DNA of 64,000 nt from Actinospica sp035552695 (lineage in GTDB: Bacteria > Actinomycetota > Actinomycetes > Streptomycetales > Catenulisporaceae), in contig NZ_DASZKT010000230.1 in the NCBI RefSeq assembly GCF_035552695.1, forward strand, positions 1-64,000. The letters run 5' to 3'. Below are positions 1 to 8,004 of this stretch, piece after piece; position 1 is the first letter of the stretch; every line of letters starts with the position of its first letter. The notes under the pieces were generated by a model. It saw only the letters and a program-made list of their open reading frames with translations. It searched no databases and was not told where the DNA came from. The position numbers and the translations under genes are program-made.

Positions 1-1
1 C

Positions 2-130
2 GAACTCGAACACTACATCGCCACCACCGCGATCAACCTGATCCGCCTCGACGCCTACCTCACCGACCAGCCCATCGACCGCGGCCACACCGGCCGACTC
101 CTCAGGCTCCACGCCGCCCTGACCAATTAA
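2..130 (+). CDS. C-terminal end of an IS1182-like transposase (cut by window edge)
   Basis: Only the last 42 codons are visible; the frame is open from base 2 and stops at TAA 128-130. The peptide contains an Ala-Ile-Asn-Leu-Ile-Arg-Leu-Asp-Ala-Tyr stretch, which resembles the end of the DDE domain of IS1182/IS5-type transposases, where a similar 'A-NL-RL-A' helix follows the last catalytic Glu. The catalytic residues lie outside the window, so activity cannot be judged. It sits about 170 bases from two tRNA genes. No clear terminal inverted repeat was found in the bases after the stop. The family call rests on one short motif and is moderate. Confidence 0.5.
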   Translation, partial: ELEHYIATTAINLIRLDAYLTDQPIDRGHTGRLLRLHAALTN

Positions 131-244
131 CCAGCAGGATCGCACAGCGCCCGCCCCAGCAGCCCGGCGAACCAGACCTCTTCCGTACCGGAGAAGTGCT
201 CCACAGGAAGTGATCCACTGACGGGCCACGAACAAAGAATCAAG

Positions 245-278
245 AAGCCGGTCCCCTCAACCCCTGGAGACCGGCTTT
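245..278 (-). terminator. Intrinsic terminator after the tRNA pair
   Basis: A 9-bp perfect stem (AAGCCGGTC at 245-253 pairing with GACCGGCTT at 269-277) lies 19 bases beyond the 3' end of tRNA-Val on the minus strand. Read in that direction it is followed by a T-rich stretch (TTCTTGATTCTTTG), as expected of a Rho-independent terminator for the tRNA transcript. Confidence 0.65.
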
Positions 279-296
279 GACCTGCGGTAATACGAG

Positions 297-368
297 TGGA
301 CGATACTGGGATTGAACCAGTGACCTCTTCCGTGTCAGGGAAGCGCTCTCCCGCTGAGCTAATCGTCC
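297..368 (-). tRNA. tRNA-Val (anticodon GAC)
   Basis: The reverse complement folds as a cloverleaf: acceptor GGACGAT/ATCGTCC, D arm with GCTC...GAGC, anticodon stem CTTCC/GGAAG enclosing CTGACAC (anticodon GAC, reading GUC valine codons) and a T arm with GGTTCAATCC. Length is 72 nt. The 3' CCA is not encoded. It lies 70 bases downstream of tRNA-Gly on the same strand and is probably co-transcribed with it. Confidence 0.93.
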
Positions 369-438
369 GGGACGAGGCCTTACCGTGCGCAGCGCCCCTA
401 CCGAGAAATCCGGTGTGGGCGCTGCTGGCTACTACCTC

Positions 439-513
439 TGGAGCGGACGACGGGATTTGAACCCGCGACCCTCACCTTGGCAAGGTGATGCTCTACCACT
501 GAGCCACGTCCGC
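439..513 (-). tRNA. tRNA-Gly (anticodon GCC)
   Basis: The reverse complement starts GCGGACGTGGCTCAGTGG and folds as a standard cloverleaf: acceptor GCGGACG/CGTCCGC, anticodon stem TCACC/GGTGA with loop TTGCCAA (anticodon GCC, glycine) and T arm GGTTCGAATCC. Unlike the neighbouring tRNA-Val, the 3' CCA is encoded (TGG at 439-441 on the plus strand). Confidence 0.94.
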
Positions 514-708
514 GTGCTGCTGGGGATCTTGGCTTGCGCTGCGCTCCCTGGCGACGAGTAGAACCTTACCGGATTCGGCGGGTCGATTGCACATCGGGAG
601 TTCACCGGGGCTTTGAACGCTTTGGCTGGGCCGGACGAGTGAATGGACGACGTGTGCACGGGTGCGGCTCGGCCAAACGGCCCAACAGTGCGCCTACGCT
701 GCATCGAC

Positions 709-1956
709 ATGACCAGCGTGACTTCTCCTCAGCAGACCGACCGGCGCGGCATGGACGAGATCCCGGGGCCGCGGGGCGGCCAGGGCGTGCGACTGCTGGT
801 GCTCGGTGCCGACCCGGACGCCCAGGAACTCCGTGACCAGGCGGCCGCCGCCGGGTACGAGCTCGCCCAGCGCTACTCCGCCCGCGTCTCGCATGTGGCC
901 TACGGGCCCGGGATCGATCCGGAGGACTCCAGGTACACCAAGATCCGCGACGCGGGGCTCAACCTGCTGCCGCTGCAGAAATGCGCGGAGGCGTTGGGGC
1001 TGAGCGCGGAGGCGGAAGCGGACGTGGCGGAAGCGGAGGCCGTGGGGACGGGGACGGAGGTGGGAACGGAGGCGGTGGAAGCGGACGTGGCAGAGGACGC
1101 GGACGCGGGGGAAGCGGACGTGGTGGAGGACGCGGCGGACGCGGGGCCGCTGGAGATTCCGCCGCTGCGTCCGCTTGTACCACTGCAATCGCTGCAACCG
1201 GAGGGCTCCGCGCCCGACGAGGTGGTCGAGGTCGTCGAGGAGGCGACCGAGGTGGAGGTCGAGTCCGGGACTGCGGACGACGACTTCGCGGGGGCTTCGG
1301 CGGCGGACTTCGTTCCCGGGTTCTCGGCTGACGTGCCGGAACTGCCGCTTGCCGCGGCGGTCATCGGAGTGGATCCGTGGACCGGGGGAGTGGAGCGGAA
1401 GAAGGACCGAGAGGATCAAGAGGGCGGACGGGGCGAACGGGGCGAACGGGGCGAACGGCGAGCTGACGAGGAGGTTGCGGAGATTCCGGTCGTCACCATC
1501 GGTCAGTCGAAGTCGAAGTCGCAGTCGAAGCCGCACGCCCAGTCGCAGTCGCAGTCGCAGTCGAAGCCGCACTCCCAGTCGCAGGCGGAGTCGGACTCCC
1601 AGTCCCACTCCCAGTCACCGTCCCGCTCCCATTCGCCCTCCGCCGTCCCCCGCTCCAACGCGCGCCATGTCCTGCTCTCGGTTGCCTGGGCGTTGATCCC
1701 GTTCGCGACGTTCGGGCTGCTGACGCCCATCACCTTCGGGTACGCGGCGTACCGGCTGCGGTCTCGGGCGCTGGTGCTGACGGCGCTCGGGTACACGGTG
1801 GCGGTCATCGCGTCGTTCGTCCTGTCGGCGGCGCGTCCGCACTCGGCGACTCCCTCGGACGCGGCGGGTGCGCTGCTGACGATCGCCCTGGCCGGTACCT
1901 GGATCGGCGGGACGCTGCACGCGGTGAGCATCCGCACGCGGGTATTCGCACGCTAG
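709..1956 (+). CDS. BRCT-like domain protein with SQ-rich linker and C-terminal membrane segments
   Basis: From the ATG at 709 this is 415 aa (an upstream in-frame ATG at 643 is possible). Residues about 25-100 look like a BRCT fold: a short beta strand (VRLLVLGAD), a helix, a 'SHVAYG' strand and a lysine/arginine helix leading to 'NLLPLQKC'. A long acidic Ala/Glu/Val stretch follows, then a GER triplet repeat from 9-bp DNA repeats near 1430-1455, then a Ser-Gln/Ser-Lys-rich block from CAGTCG-like repeats at about 1501-1620. The last 100 residues hold about three hydrophobic segments, so the protein is probably membrane anchored with the BRCT-like part in the cytoplasm. It lies 67 bases before the FHA-ABC exporter. 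Function unknown; the BRCT call is by pattern only. Confidence 0.6.
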   Translation: MTSVTSPQQTDRRGMDEIPGPRGGQGVRLLVLGADPDAQELRDQAAAAGYELAQRYSARVSHVAYGPGIDPEDSRYTKIRDAGLNLLPLQKCAEALGLSAEAEADVAEAEAVGTGTEVGTEAVEADVAEDADAGEADVVEDAADAGPLEIPPLRPLVPLQSLQPEGSAPDEVVEVVEEATEVEVESGTADDDFAGASAADFVPGFSADVPELPLAAAVIGVDPWTGGVERKKDREDQEGGRGERGERGERRADEEVAEIPVVTIGQSKSKSQSKPHAQSQSQSQSKPHSQSQAESDSQSHSQSPSRSHSPSAVPRSNARHVLLSVAWALIPFATFGLLTPITFGYAAYRLRSRALVLTALGYTVAVIASFVLSAARPHSATPSDAAGALLTIALAGTWIGGTLHAVSIRTRVFAR

Positions 1957-2023
1957 CCCAGACCACTGATCCAGTGCCACGATGTGCTGCGTGGAGACAT
2001 CCCCGGGCACGTCTTCGGTCAAT

Positions 2024-4399
2024 ATGCTTACTCTTCAGATCCTGCCGGCCGGTTCGGAGCGCTTCTTCGACGGCAGCAGGCCGGTGACGATCGGGCGGGA
2101 CAGCGCCGCCGACGTGGTGGTGCTGGACACGGCGACCTCCCGGCAGCACGGTGTGCTGCGCCGGGAGGCGGCGAACGGCGGTTGGATCTTCGAGGACCGC
2201 GAGTCGAGCAACGGCAGCTTTCTGGACGGGCAGCGGGTGACTCGGCTGGCCGTCGACCGGCCGATGATCGTCGGGCTCGGGTCGGAGGACGGCGGCTGCC
2301 GAATACGCCTCATACCGCCCGCCCCGCACGGCGAGACCGACCCGCACACCCCGACCGTGCCCGTGTTCGCCGGCGGCAGTTCGGCGCCCGGCCAGTTCAC
2401 CGGCACGTACCGCACGTCCAGCCGGGTCCGCGTCGGGCGCGCGCTGGACAACGACATCGTCGTCGACGACCTGCTCGCCTCCCGGCACCACGCCGAGCTG
2501 CGCAGCGCGCACGACGGCTCCTTCGAGCTGGTCGACCTCGGCAGCCACAACGGCACCTACGTGGACGGCCGCCGCGTCTCGGGCCGGATCAAGCTCAGCG
2601 AGGGCGCGCTGGTCTCGGTCGGCCACACGATGCTCCGCCTCCAGCACGGCACGCTCGAAGAATTCGTGGACGTCGGCGAGGCCGCGTTCTCGGCGCTCGG
2701 GCTCAGCGTGACCGCCAATCGCAGGCTGCTGCTGGACGAGGTCAGCTTCGCGCTCGAGGGCGGCCAGTTCCTCGCCGTGCTCGGCCCGACCGGCGCCGGG
2801 AAATCCACCCTGCTGAAGGCGCTGACCGGGGCACGTCCGGCGGATCGCGGATCAGTGCTCTACAACGGCCGCGACGTGTACAGCTCCTACGCCGAGCTGC
2901 GCAACCGGATCGGCTACGTGCCGCAGGACGACATCCTGCACCCCGAGCTCACCGTCAAGGCCGCGCTGGACTACGCCGCGCGCCTGCGCTTCCCGCCCGA
3001 CGTGCCCTCCGCCGAGCGGTCCGCGCGCGTCGTCGAGGTGATGACCGAGCTCGGCCTCGAACACCGCGCCGACGTGCGCGTGGGCAAGCTGTCCGGCGGG
3101 CAGCGCAAGCGCACGTCCGTGGCCATCGAGCTGCTGACCCGCCCCTCGCTGCTGATCCTCGACGAACCGACCTCCGGTCTCGACCCCGGCTACGAGAAGA
3201 GCGTGATGGAGCTGCTGCGCGACCTCGCGGGCAGCGGACGCACCGTGCTCACCGTCACGCACTCCATCCAGAGCCTCGACATGTGCGACCGGATCCTCTT
3301 CCTGGCGCCCGGCGGCCAGACCGCGTACTTCGGGCCGCCCTCGCGCACCCTCGACTACTTCCGGCAGCCCGGCTACCCGGAGGTCTTCCAGCACCTGGAC
3401 CGTTCCGTGCCGGGCGAGGCGAAGATGGCCTTCGCCGGGTCCGACGTGCGCCGCGAGTACGTGGCCGAGCCGCTCGCCGCGCAACGCGACCGCGCGCAGC
3501 CCGCCGCGGCGAATCCGGAGGCCCCGCGGCGTAACCCGCACATGTGGCGTCAGCTCAGCACGCTGATGCGCCGCTACCTGGCCCTGATCAGCGCGGACAA
3601 GCGCAACACGCTGATGCTGTTCGCGCAGGCTCCGGTGCTCGGACTGCTGATGCTCGCCGCGTTCGGCAAGGACAACCTCGTGCCGGGCACGGCCGGGGCC
3701 GCGGGCAATTCGACCACCGTGCTGCTCGCGCTCACCCTCGCCGCGAGCTACCTCGGCGCGGCGAACTCGATCCGGGAGATCGTCAAGGAACGCCCGATCC
3801 TCACCCGAGAACGCTCGGTCGGCCAATCCGCGACCGCGTACATCCTCAGCAAGGCGCTGATTCTCGGCCTGATCACGGTCGTCGAGTCCTTCGTACTGAC
3901 GTATCTGGCGCTGCTGCGGCAGGGCGGCCCGAAGCACGGCGTCGTCCTCGTCGACTACCGTCTCGAGATCGCGATCGCGGTCTCGCTCGCCGGGCTCAGC
4001 GCGATGGCCCTCGGGCTGCTCGTCTCGGCGATGTCCAGCAACGCCGACAAGGTCATGACGATCCTGCCGATCATCCTGTTCGCCCAGTTCGTGCTGAGCG
4101 GCTCGGCGTTCCCGGTGCGTGGCACGGCCGGGCTGGATCAGATCTCGTACCTCTCCAGCGCACGCTGGGGCTACTCGGCCGCCGCGTCCACCGTGAACCT
4201 GGACAAGCTGCTCGGCGACGGCTGCAACGGGCAGACATCGCCGACCGGCGGCGTCATGCTCTCGCAGTGCGACCCCGCGCACGCGCCGACCAAGAGCGCG
4301 TGGATCCAGGACGCCGGCTACCTCGGCGGGCTCACCGTGCTGGAACTGATCGGCGCGGGACTTGCCGTGCGCCCGATCGGCAGGCCGCGGAGGAAGTAG
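2024..4399 (+). CDS. ABC exporter with two N-terminal FHA domains (Rv1747-like)
   Basis: From ATG 2024 the protein is 791 aa; an in-frame upstream ATG at 1982 would add 14 residues. Two FHA domains come first, with the phosphothreonine-binding signatures GRD...SRQH...NGS and GRA...SRHH...NGT. Then comes an ABC ATPase with Walker A GPTGAGKST (bases 2783-2809), signature LSGGQ (from 3089), Walker B LLILDEP (Asp at 3161) and a switch His in VTHS. The C-terminal half is an ABC2-type permease with about six membrane segments. Half-transporters of this layout include mycobacterial Rv1747, whose FHA domains are bound by Ser/Thr-kinase-phosphorylated partners. The exported substrate is not known. All key ATPase residues are present. 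Confidence 0.9.
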   Translation: MLTLQILPAGSERFFDGSRPVTIGRDSAADVVVLDTATSRQHGVLRREAANGGWIFEDRESSNGSFLDGQRVTRLAVDRPMIVGLGSEDGGCRIRLIPPAPHGETDPHTPTVPVFAGGSSAPGQFTGTYRTSSRVRVGRALDNDIVVDDLLASRHHAELRSAHDGSFELVDLGSHNGTYVDGRRVSGRIKLSEGALVSVGHTMLRLQHGTLEEFVDVGEAAFSALGLSVTANRRLLLDEVSFALEGGQFLAVLGPTGAGKSTLLKALTGARPADRGSVLYNGRDVYSSYAELRNRIGYVPQDDILHPELTVKAALDYAARLRFPPDVPSAERSARVVEVMTELGLEHRADVRVGKLSGGQRKRTSVAIELLTRPSLLILDEPTSGLDPGYEKSVMELLRDLAGSGRTVLTVTHSIQSLDMCDRILFLAPGGQTAYFGPPSRTLDYFRQPGYPEVFQHLDRSVPGEAKMAFAGSDVRREYVAEPLAAQRDRAQPAAANPEAPRRNPHMWRQLSTLMRRYLALISADKRNTLMLFAQAPVLGLLMLAAFGKDNLVPGTAGAAGNSTTVLLALTLAASYLGAANSIREIVKERPILTRERSVGQSATAYILSKALILGLITVVESFVLTYLALLRQGGPKHGVVLVDYRLEIAIAVSLAGLSAMALGLLVSAMSSNADKVMTILPIILFAQFVLSGSAFPVRGTAGLDQISYLSSARWGYSAAASTVNLDKLLGDGCNGQTSPTGGVMLSQCDPAHAPTKSAWIQDAGYLGGLTVLELIGAGLAVRPIGRPRRK

Positions 4400-4411
4400 C
4401 CGAACCGCTGG

Positions 4412-5380
4412 TCAGAGCCAGCCGCGGTCTCGGGCCGCGGCTCCGGCCTGGAAGCGGGTGGAGACGCCGAGCTCCTTGTGCAGCGCGGCGATCCGGCGCT
4501 GCGTGGTGCGCGCCGACCAGCCGAGCGCCCGGGCGATCGCCTCGTCCGTCAGGCCGCCGGCGAGCAGGCCGAGCAGCGCGCGGGTCTTCTCGTCCGGCTG
4601 GTCCAGTTGCTCGGACGACCGCCGCGGCCCGGCGACCAGCGGCACTCCCCGGGACCATTCGTGCTCGAACAGGGCGGAGAGCGCGGCCAGCAGCGCGGAG
4701 GACCGGATCACGTACGCGGTCTCGGCGAACGCCTCGCCCATCGCCATCGGCACCACGGCCATCGACTCGTCCGCCATGATCAGCTTCGTCGGCAGGCTCG
4801 GGCGCACCCGCGCCTGCTCCCCGGACGCGCAGCTGAGCTCGATGTCCTGCTGGAACCGGCCGGGCAGCGCGAGCGCGTCCCGGCTGTAGATCGTGCGGAA
4901 GGCCACGCCCTCGCGCTGCCGCCGCTGCTGGAGGGGCAGATTCTCGCCGAGCCGCTGCATGTACGGCGGCCGGTCGAAGGCCCGCACCTGGCGGTGCGCC
5001 GCCTCGTACACCCGATTGACCCGCGCGGACACCGCCGAGGCGCCGCTGACCACCTCGACCTGCCCGGCATCGCCCGGCGCGCCGGCGTCCCTGAACATCT
5101 GCGTCAGCCGCTGCATCTCCAGCCTGGCCGCGCTCAGCCGCTGCTCCTGACGGCCTATCAGCTTGCCGAGCGCCACGTCCGGGGCAGTCGCCTCGTACCG
5201 CGTCGGACGGCCCGACTGCACGACCAGGCCGTCCTGCACCAGCCGCAGCAGCACGGCGCCGACCTCCGCCTCGGCGAGCCCGCAGTCGCCCGCGATCCGC
5301 GCCGCGTCCGCCCCCGGCCGGGTCAGCAGCGCCTGATAGACGGCGCTCTCCCGGGCGGACAGGCCGACCGCTTCCAGCAT
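4412..5380 (-). CDS. Transcriptional regulator with TrmB-like N-terminal and LuxR-like C-terminal HTH
   Basis: The 322-aa protein begins with a winged-helix segment of TrmB type (LSARESAVYQALLTRPG...IAGDCGLAEAEVGAVLLRLVQDGLV), has a central all-purpose ligand-like region, and ends with a LuxR-type helix-turn-helix (LLAGGLTDEAIARALGWSARTTQRRIAALHKEL). This two-HTH layout is common in actinobacterial regulators. Start ATG 5380 is chosen because GGAGGGG lies just upstream; ATGs at 5395 and 5425 are alternatives. It converges on the FHA-ABC gene with only 12 bases between stops. The regulated genes and ligand are unknown. Confidence 0.8.
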   Translation of the reverse strand: MLEAVGLSARESAVYQALLTRPGADAARIAGDCGLAEAEVGAVLLRLVQDGLVVQSGRPTRYEATAPDVALGKLIGRQEQRLSAARLEMQRLTQMFRDAGAPGDAGQVEVVSGASAVSARVNRVYEAAHRQVRAFDRPPYMQRLGENLPLQQRRQREGVAFRTIYSRDALALPGRFQQDIELSCASGEQARVRPSLPTKLIMADESMAVVPMAMGEAFAETAYVIRSSALLAALSALFEHEWSRGVPLVAGPRRSSEQLDQPDEKTRALLGLLAGGLTDEAIARALGWSARTTQRRIAALHKELGVSTRFQAGAAARDRGWL

Positions 5381-5440
5381 TGTCCCCTCCAACATTCCCC
5401 GTGCGAAGACAGCCCTGGCGAGCATACGCCTCCGGATGAC

Positions 5441-6040
5441 CTAGGCCAGGGTGCGCACGACCGGATCCAGGAACGCGTCGCGTGCGTCCGCATCGAGCCA
5501 GAGCCGTTCGCTGACTACGACCAGGGTGGGATGGATCCGCCGACCCCACTTCCGGTCCATCGGGAGCAGCTTCACGGTCAGCTCGAACGGCGCGCTGGTC
5601 CGGCCGATCTCACGCTCGATCCGCGCCACGGTCTCGCCCGCGTGCGCCTTCGCCAGGCGCGCGCCGCCGCCGGTCGTCCGCTCGACGAACTCGACCTTTC
5701 GCTCGCGCCACCACGCGTTCGCGTCGTCGATCACCGCGTTGAACAGAGCCCTGAGATCGGTGCCGGGCTCCGGCGGCGGGCCCGCGGGCGTGATGTCCGG
5801 GCGCGCACGGGTGCCGAGGTGGTCCAGCCGCGCCGTCCACCACCGGTCCCAGTCCTCCGCCGCGCCGGACGTGGCGTACGGCGCGAGGTCGGCCCGCAGC
5901 TCGACGGCCGGGGCCAGCGCCGGTACGACGTAGTCCGCGGGTCCGGTCAGCCCGGCCGCGTCCCGCACGTAGAGCATGTTGGAGCAGTGCTGCTCGAAGT
6001 CGATTCGCATGCTCCAGCTGTTCGATCCAAGGTGCCGCAT
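5441..6040 (-). CDS. Hypothetical protein, 199 aa
   Basis: No family was recognised. The protein has no signal peptide or membrane segment. It has a Trp-rich central part (DWDRWWTARLDHLG, NAWWRERKVEFVERTT) and a C-terminal stretch that resembles a mixed alpha/beta fold (FELTVKLLPMDRKWGRRIHPTLVVVSERLWLD). An internal ATG at 6010 (MRIDFEQH) is a plausible alternative start. It lies between the lipoprotein gene (22 bases downstream) and the HTH regulator (60 bases beyond its stop), all on the minus strand, but spacing does not prove an operon. Codon use matches its neighbours, so it looks like a real gene. Confidence 0.6.
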   Translation of the reverse strand: MRHLGSNSWSMRIDFEQHCSNMLYVRDAAGLTGPADYVVPALAPAVELRADLAPYATSGAAEDWDRWWTARLDHLGTRARPDITPAGPPPEPGTDLRALFNAVIDDANAWWRERKVEFVERTTGGGARLAKAHAGETVARIEREIGRTSAPFELTVKLLPMDRKWGRRIHPTLVVVSERLWLDADARDAFLDPVVRTLA

Positions 6041-6062
6041 GGCACGACGATAACCGGCGACC

Positions 6063-6878
6063 TCAGGCCTTGGAAGAGCTAGAGGCCTTGGAGGAAGGGC
6101 TTGGTGAGGCGGAGGCGCCCGCCGGGGCCGACGAGCCCGCCGGGGGGAGCGTGTTCTGATACACCGCGAGGGCGAGCTGGGTCAGCGCCGTCACCGCCTG
6201 ATTCGCCGCGAACGTGGTGAACGGGATCTGCAGCACGAAGGTCCGGTCGCCGTCCGCCATCACGAGCTCGGTCTCCCCGGTGCTCGCGGCCGCCGACGCG
6301 GTCGGACTCGCCGCGGCCGACGCGCTCGCGGACGAGGCCGTGGCCGCCGGCGTCGTCGCGCCGACCGCCGTCTGCTCCACCACGACCGTCGCCGGATGCC
6401 CGCCGACCGACACCGACGCCTCCGTCGCGCCCGCCTGCGAATCCGACTGCACGGTGTCCGCGGCACGTCCGACCGCGTTCGCAGCGCTCGAATACGTCGA
6501 GATCGACACCTCGAGAGCGCCGGCGCTCTGCTTGCCGAACGAGTCGAGCCCGACCCCGAAGATGCAGGCCACCCGCCCGGTCCGGCCGATGCTCGACAGC
6601 GGCGCGTACGAACCGTAGTTCACGCCGATCGGGAAGCCCGCGCCGAAGACCGCCTGCAACTGCTCCGTCCTGAGGATCTGCGAGCACTCCTTCGGCAGCG
6701 CGCTCGCCGCCTCGATCGGCCCGGACATCGGCACGTAGCTGCTCGTCGGCGTCGCGGACTTCGCGGCGGACGCCGAGGTCGTGGCCGCGGCGGTCTTGGA
6801 ACCGCCCGGCGAACAGCCGCCGAGCATCGGGAGCGCGGCCGCCGCGAGCATCGCGGCGCCGAGGTGACGGATCCGCAC
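6063..6878 (-). CDS. Secreted lipoprotein with Ala/Ser-rich linkers
   Basis: The GTG at 6878 gives a 271-aa protein with a textbook lipoprotein signal: basic MRIRH, a hydrophobic Ala/Leu core and lipobox LGGC at about residues 19-22. A Ser/Thr/Ala linker follows, then a folded domain with conserved-looking cysteines (KECSQIL, RVACIFG), which resembles DUF3558-type actinobacterial lipoproteins though the match is loose. A second low-complexity block (ASSASASAAASPTASAAAS) interrupts the domain, and the tail is again Ser/Pro/Lys rich. It starts 8 bases after the SIMPL-domain gene and is probably co-transcribed with it. The frame is open far upstream, but that part is out-of-frame reading of the SIMPL gene and is not included. 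Confidence 0.75.
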   Translation of the reverse strand: MRIRHLGAAMLAAAALPMLGGCSPGGSKTAAATTSASAAKSATPTSSYVPMSGPIEAASALPKECSQILRTEQLQAVFGAGFPIGVNYGSYAPLSSIGRTGRVACIFGVGLDSFGKQSAGALEVSISTYSSAANAVGRAADTVQSDSQAGATEASVSVGGHPATVVVEQTAVGATTPAATASSASASAAASPTASAAASTGETELVMADGDRTFVLQIPFTTFAANQAVTALTQLALAVYQNTLPPAGSSAPAGASASPSPSSKASSSSKA

Positions 6879-6886
6879 GGCGCTCG

Positions 6887-7630
6887 TCAGTCCTCGGCCT
6901 TGATCTCGAACATCGGCTGCGTCGCGTAGAACCGCGCCTCCACCGACGCCCGAACCTCCTGCGAGGCCGGTTCGAGGTCGAGCACCGGCGGCTCGGCCGG
7001 CATGGCCGCGCCGTACGCCACACCGCCGGCGGCCGGGATGTACCCCGGGGCCCGCACGTGCTCGCTCTGCATCAGGCCGGTGTCGGCCAGCTCGATCAGC
7101 CCGGTGATCCGCGAACCGAGGGCCTCCGCGTAGTCCTGCGCCCGGGTCAGCGCCTCGCCCACCGCACGCGTGCGCGCCTTGCGGTAGACCGGCGACGTGC
7201 GCCGCAGCCGCCAGCGCGGGCCCTCGAGCCGCGCCGCGTCCAGATCCGCCACCCGCGAGACGATCTCGCCGAGCACCGCGAAGTCCGCTATCCGCACCTC
7301 GACGCGCACCGCGCCGCTGTACGACCGGATCTTCTCGTCCCGCCCGCCCCTGCGCACCTCCGGATGCACCGCGACGCCCGAGGACTCGACCCGCTCCACC
7401 GAGTCGCCGTAGGACCGCAGCAGCGCCAGCATCTCGTCGTTCCGCTTGACCAGCCGCTCGAAGGCCTCCCGCCGGTCCTTCGCCTGGGCCGAGATCACCA
7501 CCGTGAGATCCACCACCTCGGGCTCGACCACCAGCAGCGCCTCCCCGCGCACGCTGATCACCGCGGGGGAGCCGACCGCCGCCACCGCGGCGACCGCGGG
7601 ACTCGCGCCGAACTCGTGCGTGGGCTCCAT
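6887..7630 (-). CDS. SIMPL (DUF541) domain protein
   Basis: The 247-aa protein starts at ATG 7630, which has GGAAGGAG a few bases upstream; the longer open frame to 7720 lacks such support. It shows the SIMPL pattern: an opening 'ISVRGEALLVVEPEVVDLTVVISAQAKDRREAF' strand-strand-helix, repeated 'V.V.V...D...L' strands, and 'RKARTRAVGEALTRAQDYAEALGSRI' near residue 160. There is no signal peptide, unlike the periplasmic Gram-negative members such as YggE/OmpX-linked proteins, so it is likely cytoplasmic or the signal is non-standard. It is the first gene of a probable two-gene unit with the lipoprotein downstream. Precise role unknown for this family. Confidence 0.8.
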   Translation of the reverse strand: MEPTHEFGASPAVAAVAAVGSPAVISVRGEALLVVEPEVVDLTVVISAQAKDRREAFERLVKRNDEMLALLRSYGDSVERVESSGVAVHPEVRRGGRDEKIRSYSGAVRVEVRIADFAVLGEIVSRVADLDAARLEGPRWRLRRTSPVYRKARTRAVGEALTRAQDYAEALGSRITGLIELADTGLMQSEHVRAPGYIPAAGGVAYGAAMPAEPPVLDLEPASQEVRASVEARFYATQPMFEIKAED

Positions 7631-7822
7631 CGGTTCCGCACTCCTTCCGAGGGTTGACGTCCATCCCCGAGGGCCCGACCGGACCCCGCCGCCTGCCGGG
7701 ACGGCGCTGCGCGGCGGCACCGCAGGAAAACGACGCTAGCGGAAGCCTGCCCCGCAGGGCAGTGGGCCGTGCGTACCGCGATCCGATCGATACGCGACCA
7801 GCACGCTCCCGGGACGATCGTC

Positions 7823-7837
7823 CTGACGGTTCGTCAG
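7823..7837. promoter_or_regulatory. Palindrome CTGACG-GTT-CGTCAG in the divergent 374-bp spacer
   Basis: The spacer 7631-8004 between the SIMPL gene (minus) and the PAC2 gene (plus) has no convincing gene. It holds this perfect 6-bp inverted repeat with a 3-base centre, and a second arm TGACGAA at 7855-7861 mirrors TTCGTCA at 7830-7836. The size and symmetry suit a dimeric repressor (TetR or MarR type), but no cognate regulator is identified. Confidence 0.4.
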
Positions 7838-8004
7838 ACAAACCTTACCCTGAGTGACGAATCGCGCCCCCGGGAACCTTTCCGGCAGGTGCGGGAATGG
7901 CAAAGGCACCACGATCGTTGGCAGACTAGTAGGGAAATATCCGCCGTGCCGCGTGTCCCAGGCCGCCGCGGACGATCCTGACGACCTAGGAGAAAGGTGA
8001 GGCC

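Noticed and set aside
694..1608. A minus-strand frame of LRLRLR repeats opposite the BRCT-like gene
   Set aside because: It results from reading the antisense of the SQ/Asp-rich repeats; simple repeat composition and no ribosome site.
1501..1620. Short repeats that at first sight looked like a CRISPR or minisatellite array
   Set aside because: They are 6-bp CAGTCG-like codon repeats inside one reading frame, without spacers or conserved repeat length.
6879..7841. Upstream continuation of the lipoprotein frame to 7841
   Set aside because: This segment reads the SIMPL gene in another frame; the lipoprotein has its own GTG and signal peptide at 6878.
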